In this document: piece after piece, positions 27,549 through 41,000 of the stretch | Numbering within the stretch: the first letter of the stretch is position 1 | Layout of the letters: each line of letters opens with the position of its first letter | Source: Daphnia carinata | Taxonomy: Eukaryota > Arthropoda > Branchiopoda > Diplostraca > Daphniidae | Assembly (NCBI RefSeq): GCF_022539665.2 | Contig: NC_081339.1 | Coordinates: 4,396,517-4,460,516 of the forward strand | DNA: 64,000 bases | Direction of reading: 5' to 3' | Program-made: the position numbers and the translations under genes | Notes under the pieces: model-generated | Seen by the model: only the letters and a program-made list of their open reading frames with translations | The model's database searches: none | Told to the model about the DNA's origin: nothing

Positions 27549-30349
27549 CTAGAATAACTTTTTCTCGTGCTGCGATTTTAGATAATCGATGGCCAATGTT
27601 CTGTCACCGAGGCATCCGAATTTCTTTTGCCATTCGTTTAAAAGCATATCGTAATAAGACATTTTCTCCACGAAGCGGAAATAGCGTTCAGAATTTTCAG
27701 ACGGGAAGACTCTTGTAAATCTGTCCAATTATAAAACGGAAATGATTTAACTTCTTAAAAAAAAAAAAAAAAAAGGGCTTGAACTGAACAAGACCAACTT
27801 ACCCAGCGCTCTGACTGAGTTCATCTTCCGTTTCAATTAAATGTTGAATATCGTCTCGAGTTAAACTGTCCAAAATGTTGGTTACTTCGACGACATGGGT
27901 TCCATTATCGGGGCATTGATTTTGAACCGTCCAGCAAGATCCACTAGGGACCGAAACTGCACGTTGGACGATACTCTCGTAAAATTCGTGCTTCTTTGTC
28001 TCCTCTTCGCTTAAATCGAATCTAGAACGGGAAGGATCGTGGCAGTATTGCGATCCCTCATCGCCCCCGGAAGACTTTTCGCATACGCGCTCTTTGAAGT
28101 AGGTTGAAATGTAATTGGCTAAATGCTCTTTGCTCAAGCTGGAAGCATTATTTGGGAACTGAAAACGCGCCATGTTGAGCACATTTTTGATCAACGGGCC
28201 CTGAAATCGGCAGATCATTTGAAAATCAATTTGAACAGTGGCGTTAGAATCGTAAATCAAAAAAAAAAAAAAAATAAATAAATACCTTTACGGAAAGATC
28301 AAGCGATGACGTAGAATGCAACGATGGCGAAATGTTGACTTCCAGCAGCCAAGGCTTCAGTTCCGAGTCGAGCAAAATATCGAAACCAAACAGCTCAAAG
28401 CAAGAATAACGATTTGCGACATTGTTTTTCAGCATGTCATTGAGGACTGGCGTGACACTCAATAGGGTTTTAATTACAATATCACTTAGAGAGGATTTAA
28501 TTGCTTCGACATCGACGCCGAGGCCAAGAAAGTGCGTCCACAAGCTTGCCAGAGTCCTAAATGGTATAGATATATAAACGGTACATTTTAAGTGGCAGCG
28601 AAACGTAAAGACGTAGTTCACTCACCATTTATGTCCTTGACACACATTGGCATCTTCGTTGGCAACATATCCCTCACAGTGTTTATTAACGCTGTAGTTG
28701 GTTAAATGAACGTACAAATCATCGAGACTATTCATTTCAGTTGAGTAGGTCACTAAACCGACAATGGCGCAATTAAAAACGGCTTTTTTTTTTTAAAGGA
28801 GAAATTGCGGGGTTAATGCTTACGCGACGCGAAGCGGACCAATCCATTTTCGTAGAGGTAGATTCTAAGGGGGTTGACGCTAGTGACGAAAACATACAGC
28901 CGGATGTCAAATTTCGTGCCATTAATAAGGTAAGGATTTTTCACATAGGACTGAACAACCTGTAATCAAAAGACGTTTGTATCAAATTTAACAAGAAACT
29001 ATTTTTAAAAAAGGTAATACAAACCAGAGGTTTCTTTCTTGGCAATTGGTTCCATTCATGAATCACCTGAATTCCAGTACCCCTTGCAGACGCAGGCTGT
29101 ATTTTTTCAAAGTTTTTTTTTTTTAATGATACAAAAATTTAGGGAGTACTTGTTGATTTTTACCGGTTTAATGATCCACGGAACATCGGTGGTGCGTCTA
29201 CTCCAATGTTTTCGAAGTAAACGTAGATCATGAGGTAAAACGAACGTTTGAGGAAGGAAGCCAAACCTAACATCAACGAAGAGTTAAAACAAAACTCGTC
29301 ATGTTAATATCGAATATGCCCTACTCTTCATTTCCATATTTGGCAGCCATTTTTTGCATGTTCCGCCACAATCTGTCTTTTCTTCCGATTTGAAAAGTAC
29401 CGGGGAAGTGATTGACCTAGGACAGCGCAAGAATGACATTAGATATATTTGATTATTTGGCTTTGCGTAATACCTTCTGATGTTCCAAAACAGATGTGAA
29501 CAATGGAGACTTCATGTGTTTACCCCAAGTTCCAATCCAGTCCTTGGGCTCTTTAATGACTCTAAATCCAGAATTCACCACAGTTTTTCTCACAACCACT
29601 GGGGTAATTGTACTGAGTTTCCATTTTAAACAACGTCGTATGATCCAGGGAAGTTCAACCACTACAAGAGAAAACGGGAATCTGATTTCAAACATCTTTA
29701 CCTTGGGTAAGGGGCTCAAACGTATTCAAACAACTCAAATTTATCAATGATAAAACAGCATACCTTTCTCGTCATGAAGGCAAAAATTAAGATACGGAGG
29801 GACGCCAGAAAAAGCTGAGAAGCGTAAGGCAGGCTGGAGAACATCTGCTTTATCACTAGAAACCGTTAATGGTTCAGTTTCCTTTGCATCACATTCTTCT
29901 TCTGTAATATAGGAGCAAGATTCATCATCTGCAGGGATCTGAACACTTTCTGATGAATCTAACTCTGGAAATGAAAGAGCTGTAGCACAAAAGGCCATGA
30001 ATTGTTCTTGATCAATGTTTTTACCTTCTGAAAAATTAGAGGCAAGTGAAGGCACAGAACTGGAGGCATCACAATCATTTTCAGACTGGATGGAAGCATA
30101 ACTCAATTTTCCATTGATTTTGGCTTTTTTGCATGTCGAATTGGATACTCTTTCATACGAGGAAGCTCTGCTCTTGCCATTTATTGTGTGCGCAGGATGG
30201 ACTTTCCTTAAACTTTTCTTCACCAATTTCTTTTTGACAACCACTGGCTTGACTTTGTTGGTATGTTGATCTGACAAGATTGATGTGGTGTGCTGGCATT
30301 CAGTCCCAGAATCAGTAACAACTTTTTCTATCATCATGGGTTTTGGCAT
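27549..30349 (-). CDS. TTLL4: Tubulin polyglutamylase TTLL4
   Basis: Adds glutamate side chains to tubulin and other proteins such as histone chaperones; ATP-grasp fold of the tubulin tyrosine ligase-like family. Ten exons with matching phases, in transcript order: 30349-29764, 29661-29474, 29416-29325, 29266-29164, 29096-29025, 28959-28824, 28752-28626, 28556-28286, 28200-27803 and 27711-27549, about 711 aa. Diagnostic segments are [16 protein letters not shown] (exons 4-5), [33 protein letters not shown], the [10 protein letters not shown] and [14 protein letters not shown] nucleotide-binding core, and the [12 protein letters not shown] tail. The first ~200 residues are poorly conserved and basic. 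Human TTLL4 is longer (about 1,200 aa), with the difference in the N-terminus. The start is the first ATG after an in-frame TAA. It lies head to head with CDC5L. Confidence 0.92.
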
Positions 30350-30352
30350 GTG

Positions 30353-30497
30353 TTACTGATAAGGTAAAGGTTCTAAAGGAGTGGATGTGTTGGTTGGAAA
30401 ACTGAGGTTTTCTCCCTGTGATAAAAACAAAACAAAACATCATTAGCATATAAAGGTAATAAAATATTTTTTTCTTCTATCATACACCAACATTCAT
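30353..30497 (-). other. Upstream ORF in TTLL4 5' UTR, in frame with main ATG
   Basis: A short ORF would start at the ATG 30497-30495, run to a GTATGA donor after 30486, splice over a 70-base intron to 30415 (CACAG acceptor) and end with TAA at 30355-30353. It encodes about 24 residues. Only one codon (CAC) separates its stop from the TTLL4 ATG, and the two are in the same frame. The splice is inferred. A different donor four bases upstream is possible and would change the frame. Confidence 0.35.
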
Positions 30498-31000
30498 GCT
30501 TCCACCAGCTGACTGTTCAGACCACTACCATTGTTAAAATGAACGTGAACTTTTAAGCGGGAAATGTCTGACGGTCGTCTAGCTGTTAGCAGGTTATATT
30601 GAACAATTCCAATCAATATAGAAAAACATTTAAGAAAATATAAAACAATAATAACCTGACTTCAGCAAAGTGGCAAGTAATTTTTCCTTTCAAATTTCCA
30701 ACAATAAACTTAATTTAAAATTATTCAATTTCTCGCACAACCGTCACACTGTACTCAGTGTTTTACGGAACAGACAAGGTAGTCTGCTATCATGCTTGTT
30801 CCGGTAGGCTAAGTGCATTCTAACGGCCGAATTTCAAAGCTCGCGGAAGTTTCAGCCCTTTTACCAAAACAAATGAAGAACGCATCGTTGACGAGCATCT
30901 TCATTTGTGAAACTTGAGGTAAAGTTGTGATCTGAAAACAGAAACGAAAAGTGTTTCCTGAGTAAATCGTGGTAGGAAGATCAAATAAACAAATCCTACC
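30498..31000. promoter_or_regulatory. Shared head-to-head promoter region of TTLL4 and CDC5L
   Basis: The start codons of TTLL4 (30349, minus) and CDC5L (31001, plus) are 651 bases apart with divergent transcripts, so both promoters must lie in this interval unless distal exons exist. No TATA box was seen that clearly serves either gene. This fits housekeeping promoters. Confidence 0.5.
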
Positions 31001-34120
<3,120 letters not shown>

Positions 34121-34525
34121 TGCGACGTTAGCGCTCTTGTCCATTTCTATTCTTTACCCGCTGTAATGTCTGTTTTATCTTGATATAATATGGACTTCAT
34201 TCGTCTATGGTTGTCTTAATTTCGTTTTTTTTTTCTTCGCCATTCCCGGTCGTCTACCGTAAGGATTGAATTATTTTGTTTACCAAGAACAGTTCTTCTA
34301 GACCAATACCTGATTTTCAACTGTCACGGACTAAATAGATCTATTTGTTCTTTTAGTTCATCTTTTGAGAAAGAAAAAGGGTTGTGCTTTACTATTAAAT
34401 TCTATTTCCTTTAGAATCCTGAAATGTTTTAAGAAATTTACAACTGGCAACCATGTAACTTGGGAAAAGCTTCTTCCGTTTTTGGCGGTATTGTTGATTT
34501 CAGAGAGCATGATTTTAGGAGAGCC
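34121..34525. other. CDC5L 3' UTR and spacer before FIRRM
   Basis: Non-coding sequence of about 400 bases between the CDC5L stop codon and the next ATG. It must hold the CDC5L 3' end and the promoter and leader of the following gene. No AATAAA was seen, so a variant polyadenylation signal is presumably used. Confidence 0.5.
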
Positions 34526-37524
34526 ATGGCCGATCCTTGGAATCTCACGCTTGACCAGAGTGTATTTGATAGTTGGTGTGGTGAATCAAGAATAGTTATT
34601 AAAGAAAACGATTTTACAGATACTTATGAAGTTGTTCAGAAACTTAGTGAACAATGTGTAAAGCAAACCGATCCCATTGAGCTGGAACAACAACTATCAA
34701 TATCCTTTTCATATATATAGTTTTCTTACATTTTTCATACACTTGTATTGTAGATTTTATTGAAAATCCTTAACTCACCAAAAAACATTTGTTTTAGGGA
34801 TGATTTTGATGTTAAAGATGTGGTACCAGTTCTACAAATGATAACGGCTGTATCACAAAAACTGTCATTGCTACCAATTTCGATATGTCAGCTCACTATT
34901 CAAACCTGTAAACATGCCCTACCTACAGTGTTGGCACTGAATAGGCCAAAAGATCTTAAACAGTACTTTGACTGTTTAGAATGCTGTTTACATCATGTTA
35001 AAATATCTAAAGATTCTGTCAGCTTGGTAACCATTTGTGAAATCATAGAACAAAGTTATGCATCATGTTCGAACAAGTAAGCCTCAATCATTGAGTGGTT
35101 AAAGCGCTATTAATTCTGTCTTGTCACTTGCATATGATATTTAGGACCATTAATCTACCGGATGATCTTTTTAAACATTCTTCAGAAATTTTGATGACTG
35201 CCCTGTCCATCATTGAACAACAGCAATTTGGTGACAGTGCTTTAGTTGGGAAGTTGTTAGTTCCCCTAATGGCTATTGGAAAATTCTCTTGCAAGCTAGA
35301 TGCCAAGTCAATGGCTTTAATTTGGAAATTAGTACTCAAAACCATGCAACACTACCCAGATCTATGCCCAAAACTAGAATTGGGAGAAACTGTGGTGTTT
35401 CTTGTTCAAGAAGTTTTTTATCTCTTTGATCTGCTTCATCAGAACACCAGCAACATTTCAAAATTGGCCAAAGTGGCAGGTTTCCTGATAAAAGTCATCA
35501 TTGGTCTTAGTGAAAAAGATACAGCAATGCTTGAAAATGAAAGCGTAAACGAAACAGTGCTAGATCTCGTCTTCCAGCTTCTGCAGTAATTATACTCTTA
35601 AAATTTATCATTGATTAATACTATGATTTGATTTTCTTCTATTTTACGCAAAAATTTTAGATTTACTCCTGATGCTGTTAAATATAAAATTCCTGTGAGT
35701 GACGATCTTGCTCGTCTTTTGGAACTTCATGTGTCCATCGCTATGCACCCAATTTTAGATAAGTTGACGAAAACACGACAGCTTCTTTCTAGCTTACTGA
35801 AAGTATCTTCGAATTGCCCTCCCGAGAATCGACTGAACTTGATCCGGCTACTCGGTTTGCTGCTGACACCTAATTATCAGTTGAATGTAAGAAACTACGG
35901 TATTAGTACAAGTGACTTATTGGCAATATTTCTCTCCTCAGTTAACCAAGGTAAAAATTAGTAAAACTATGAGGGAGGTAGAGAACCTGTTGAAAATAAT
36001 GAATAATGATTTTAAAAATCTGTTAGGCCATGTAGAGTTCAACGGGGCTATTCTTCTTCATGGTATAACTCATAGCGGCAAAGGAATTCACACCGTGCCT
36101 ATCTACGAACTATTGGTATCTTGATTCGCATTAAAAATGCAAAATGTTATGATTTAGTAAGCCATTGCTTCTTGTCAGGTTACACAAGCTGCTGCCGCGA
36201 TGGCCATTACCACACAAGATTCTGTTACACAGTGCGTTGCAGTTCTTCTTAAGTCTGTTATCCAAGATGGATTTTGGGCTCATCTCATGTCTTGTGACAT
36301 TCTTACCTTTATGGCAAGGTAGTAGTCGTGCTGAACTAAAACTAAAGCTAAAACTGTTTAACAAAAATGGTTGGTTTTTCTTTTCCTAGGTATGGCCCGT
36401 CTCAATTTTGTCTTGAACTAGTTCAGCACTTGTTCCTGCTTAGTCCATCGACTCCGACCACCTCTTGCCGGCCGATCTGTCTTCTCAACCGTTTGATCCC
36501 TTTACTTTCGCCTGCTGGTCGGGCGGCCATACTGAAATCACATCCCGTGGAAAAATACCCTGATTTGTGGGCTGCCATAAATTGGGATGCGTTCACTGTC
36601 GAGCAAAAAGGGGACCTCCGGCAATGTTTGCCCACTTTCGCATCTAGTTCCCAGTTATTCAAAGCTAACGCAGTGATTCGATTTGGCTTAATTTGTACTT
36701 CTGGAAACGACTCAGCTCTTCAAGATCAAAACGATTTACAATCGAATTTGATCAAAACGGGCACGGCGCTACATTTTGGATTGAAAAGTCAATTGGCTAA
36801 GGATTATCAACGCCATGTGGAGCATCTCTTAGCGTGCGTTTTACGCGTTCTTCTGTTTACAGCTCAGCCAGCTCAAAAAGAATCACATCTTTACTTGATG
36901 CAAGTATTAAAATTGGCATTAGATAGCAAAGCTTTAACGGCTGTTCTGCTTGATGCCACCATTTTTCTGACTAAAATTGGTTCGTCGGGCATAGCAGTCT
37001 CACCACAACAGATAGCCTTGTTACGTGTCGTCGCCAATTTGTTCTGTGAAACCACCACTAGCCGATCCTTTCTGGTACAGCTACGCGCACTTCACGCCTT
37101 CGAGTTGTTTTTTAAGACAACGCCACATTCCCATTTAGCATCGTCATGCATTCGTGAAGGCAATGATGTCGTTATCAAGCGTTTCATCAGTCGCATTTCT
37201 AGCAAATCGCCCATGGGTGAAATCAATCAGTTCTTCAGCTCACAGCTCTTATACCTAAAGAGTCCTCCTTGCAACAGGGACCCGTTTCCTAAACTACCAA
37301 TAGAAGTTTATGCCCTCACCGCTGTTGACTCTCTAGATGTAGTTGATTCATGCTCGAATGGTTCCATAGCCAAACGGCCCCGAATGGATAATAGTGACCA
37401 GTTACCATTCTTACTCAACAGTTTGGCTAAAGTTGTTACTGATATGGGACACCTAGGACCCCTTCCGATGTGGTGCAAAGAAGAGATAAAAGAACGTATA
37501 AATATGCTGAAATCTTACTTGTAA
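34526..37524 (+). CDS. FIRRM: FIRRM (C1orf112) homologue, FIGNL1-interacting regulator of recombination and mitosis
   Basis: In vertebrates and plants this protein partners the AAA ATPase FIGNL1 and limits RAD51 at replication forks and in meiotic recombination. Seven exons: 34526-34699, 34787-35076, 35145-35585, 35661-35950, 36027-36115, 36179-36318 and 36390-37524. They give 852 aa against about 853 in human. The recognition rests on the C-terminus (KRPRMDN, then a helical stretch ending with MWCKEEIKERINMLKSYL, matching the human layout of KRAR, PAWL and a final MDKLKRYI-like helix) and on the PDLWAAINWDAF segment. The rest is an alpha-helical repeat protein of low conservation. Exon 1 is joined to exon 2 by an AT-AC intron, which is the only way to keep the frame. 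Identification is from memory of the family, not a search. Confidence 0.8.
34700..34786 (+). other. U12-type AT-AC spliceosomal intron in FIRRM
   Basis: The 87-base intron starts with ATATCCTTTT, which is the U12 donor consensus. It has the branch-site motif TCCTTAAC at 34767-34774 and ends in AC at 34785-34786, 13 bases after the branch adenosine. The flanking exons join in phase 0. The nearby AG at 34796-34797 would produce an immediate TGA, so a GT-AG or AT-AG reading fails. There is no usable GT donor at the exon edge. Confidence 0.9.
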
Positions 37525-37933
37525 ATGTCTAAGAAAAATCGAAAATAACTTATAGAAAATAGAAATATGCAAAACTGTTCTTTGCGAAGTTTAACTTGGG
37601 AGCTAGTTACTTGTAAATACATGACTTTATGTTTCGCTCGTTTTCCTAAACCGAAATTAGAAAAAACAATCTGGAAATCTTGAGTCATAGACATTTATCT
37701 AAAGACCTGATGTTCTGGCAGTCATAGAACTTTTTTATGTATTTTATGAATCCTGGTTCTGGTGAGTTAATTCTTTTTTCTTGCATAAAAAATTTAATAT
37801 TAGCAATATATATTTTTTTAGCTTTTACTTTTATGAGAGTTAAAATCTAAGAAGTAGGGGTTAACATGACATAAGTTAAAAACTACTCACAGAAATATGG
37901 CAACAGTGTAAATAGAAACAGACTGATTGCGTT
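37525..37933. other. FIRRM 3' UTR and NPAT promoter interval
   Basis: About 400 bases of A/T-rich sequence without coding signal separate the FIRRM stop and the NPAT leader. The 3' end of one transcript and the promoter of the next must both lie here. Confidence 0.5.
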
Positions 37934-37996
37934 ATGGCGGCGCGTTTCTTGAGTGTTGACAAAGACGAAGGAGTGTGTGACAAAATGGAAGTGTAA
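37934..37996 (+). other. Upstream ORF in NPAT leader
   Basis: An ATG in good context (TTATGGCG) opens a 20-codon ORF (MAARFLSVDKDEGVCDKMEV) that ends at TAA 37994-37996, 17 bases before the NPAT start codon. Its effect depends on the transcription start lying upstream, which is not known. Confidence 0.4.
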
Positions 37997-38012
37997 TTTC
38001 AATCAATTAAAA

Positions 38013-41000
38013 ATGTCTTTACTTTCAATTGACATTGCTAGGCTGATACATCATCACCTTCTGAAAGAGGGATATGAAAACTCTGCCAATAATCTAATTA
38101 GTGAGTGTCCACACCTGAAAGGATTAAAGCCTGTTAAACACCCTTACAAGCTTCCAAGGCTTTTAGGACTATCATTGGCTGATTTATTCGAAAGTTATTT
38201 TGAAACTAAGGAAAACGTAATTGAGGAATTGGAGCTTCTGGAATCGGTCGTCTTTAGAGAACATGACAGTCTTCCACTGCTTACCAAAACACTAGTGGAA
38301 AACCTTAAATCAACAACACTGTCAAAATCTGTTCAAAAAGAAATTTGTAGTAAAGGTGTCAACACAGAAGTTGTAATCGCAGATGGCCCTGAGGTCTGTG
38401 ATGCAAGTGTCAACACTGACTCTGTTCTTGTTCCAGAAAATTGTGATGCAAGTGTCAACACTGATACTGTTCTTGTTCCAGAAAATTGTGATGCAAGTGT
38501 CAACACTGATACTGTTCTTGTTCCAGAAAATTGTGATGCAAGTGTCAACACTGATTCTGTTCTTGTTCCAGGAAATTGTGATGCAAGTGTCAACACTGAA
38601 GTTCCTTGCTGCCCACAAACATGTGACTCATGTATTAACACAGACCTTTTCCTTGGTCTGCATGAAACATGTGATGCGAGTGTTAACACTGAAACTTGTT
38701 TTAATGCTGAAGAGACAAGCCAATCAAATGCTCTGTTTGCAGAAAAACCTAACATTCTTGAAAAAACAAGTGAAAATAGTGTCTGCAATGAAGTCATCAT
38801 TCATAGTCAGGAAAAGAAATCGTTAAACCATGTCACACCTGCAAAATCTCCAACAGTGTTGGAAAGAACCAAAGGGCAAGATGATAATGGTGAGGCAAAT
38901 ATGAACCCTAATTGGACCCAACACCATAATATTGACCAAGAAAATAGTCATGTACTGCATTGCTCAGAGCAACTTGTTGCAACAGAAACGGTGGATTTTT
39001 CCCTAGTGTATGACAGATTACTAGAAAATAGAGAGTTTCAAGAAAAAATAGCTGAAAACATTAATAAAAAGAAAGCTCAAGCTGTTTTACCATACACTGA
39101 TAATTCAAAATGTGGAAGCTTGGCATCATCACAAGATCTGGATACTGTTATCAAAGCTATTGTTGCAGAAACTCAAGCAGATCCTGCTTTTGACAATTTT
39201 CTAAAAGACTGCATAGGTAGGCAAGCATTTTAACTTAACATACTATTTCCCAGGATAATCTCTTTTTGCTACTTTTCAGGCATTGACAGTGAAGATCAAA
39301 CATCAGTTGGCACCCCAGACAGTATTGCGCCAAATGATGGTGAACCCAATGCTACACCTAATAATTCAGATAATCAAGAAAATTGCTTGGTTTTAAATGA
39401 TGTAGGAGAACCCATGTTGGTGGAGCAACCAACAATAACACCATCTTTTTTTACTGTACAAAGTTCTGACATAACTGGCAGCTCTTCTTTGATGAACACA
39501 CTGAATAGTGTTGCGATTGTGACATCCTCTGGTCAAATAACTTTGGTTCCAACTATCATTTCGGCTATGTCTGGTGAACTAGGCTCTTCTGAAATTGTAT
39601 CTTCAACAGTAACCAAAAGAGTAAAGAAGAAACAAATCATGGTGCCTAGAAGAGCACCCGTTCGGATTGCTCCGAAGCCCATGTTTACCCTCACTTTCCC
39701 GGCACCGGATGATGACTACAATCACGTTCCAATTACAGCATGTGAAGCCGAATCAGGTGTTCAAGAACAGAATATAGTGGAAAACCAAGTAAACCAGCAA
39801 CAATCTGTCGATTATGATCGGTTAACACGCGAAAACCCTGGTGACTGTAGTCCAGGCCCTTCTAAGATCAAACCTATCATGAAGATAAAAAATCGTCCTC
39901 TAGCGAAAAGTAGACGTAAAAAAAATTCGAAAATTCGTGATCCAATGTTTCAACGTCCCACGAACCCTCCAGCTGCAGAAAAAAATGTTACTTCTAATTT
40001 AGCTGCGCTTTTGAAAATCGCAGAGGAGTATCGCTCCAGTACTATGGATGTTCCAAATCAACAAATTGTCAGTCAAACGGAGCCGTCGGAATCTCCCGAT
40101 GTCGTCTTTAGTACACCCGTTCCGGATTCTTCTGGATTCGTAACTACTCCTACCAGCACTCGGCGCCGAAGCCATGTTCGACAGCTTAATTTTGGCGAAT
40201 CGCCTGAATTACCCAGTAAGCCAGCTGCAAACAGCCCGGCATCTCATCCGAAACGATCCGAAATACCTTGGGATCTTGCTTTGAGAAATGCTTTTGCAGC
40301 TCCGCCTCCAACGGACAGCGAAATTTTTGCAACACCAAAAGGAAAGGCCAAACGCAAAAGAAAAAGCTCACCAATGCCTGAAACAAGCCATGTAGTAGCT
40401 ATACCAGACACCTCCTCCAATGAAGTAGCTGTCAATACTTCACCATCCAAATGCTCACATCCGCCCGCTCAAGCGTCCGCCTTCAATTTGGCGGCTACAG
40501 AAGAAACAGTCGCCCCTGCCGTTGTGATGGAAGAAAGATCGCAACCTTGTGGCACTTCGGATTCCAACTATGCCGATTTAGTTGCTGCTTCAATTTTACA
40601 TGAGATGGCTAACACTCCCTTAACAGAAGTGAACCGGGACGAAACTTCAAAAGAAACAGGAACCGACGGATCAGTTACACAATGTGCAGTTTCGGGTGCT
40701 AATTTACCCCAATTTGGAATGGATGTGGTTAGCCGTGAAGAACATGTAATGCAGCATTTTACTCTCCCTGTTCTTGCTACCCCTCGTAAAGAGGTAACGG
40801 ATAGCTTATTAGGAAGTTACCCACCTCAAACCGTGCCTTCTAGCGTGCTCTGCGACGGTCAAAGCAATAGCGTCAGCTTTGGTGCATGGGACGGAGAAAT
40901 CCCACGGACACCACAGATCCGTATGGATCTTACCAGTTCTACTAGTCCCTTCCAAGTTTCTCTTACCAAAGGTTTCCGTTTCTTACCTGCGGCGGATTCT

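Noticed and set aside
34787-34799. Ordinary AG acceptor for FIRRM exon 2 at 34797
   Set aside because: Joining there in phase 0 gives GGA-TGA, an immediate stop. The AC end at 34786 keeps the frame.
37953-38012. N-terminal extension of NPAT to 37953
   Set aside because: That position is a GTG, not an ATG, and the LisH-like region begins right after ATG 38013.
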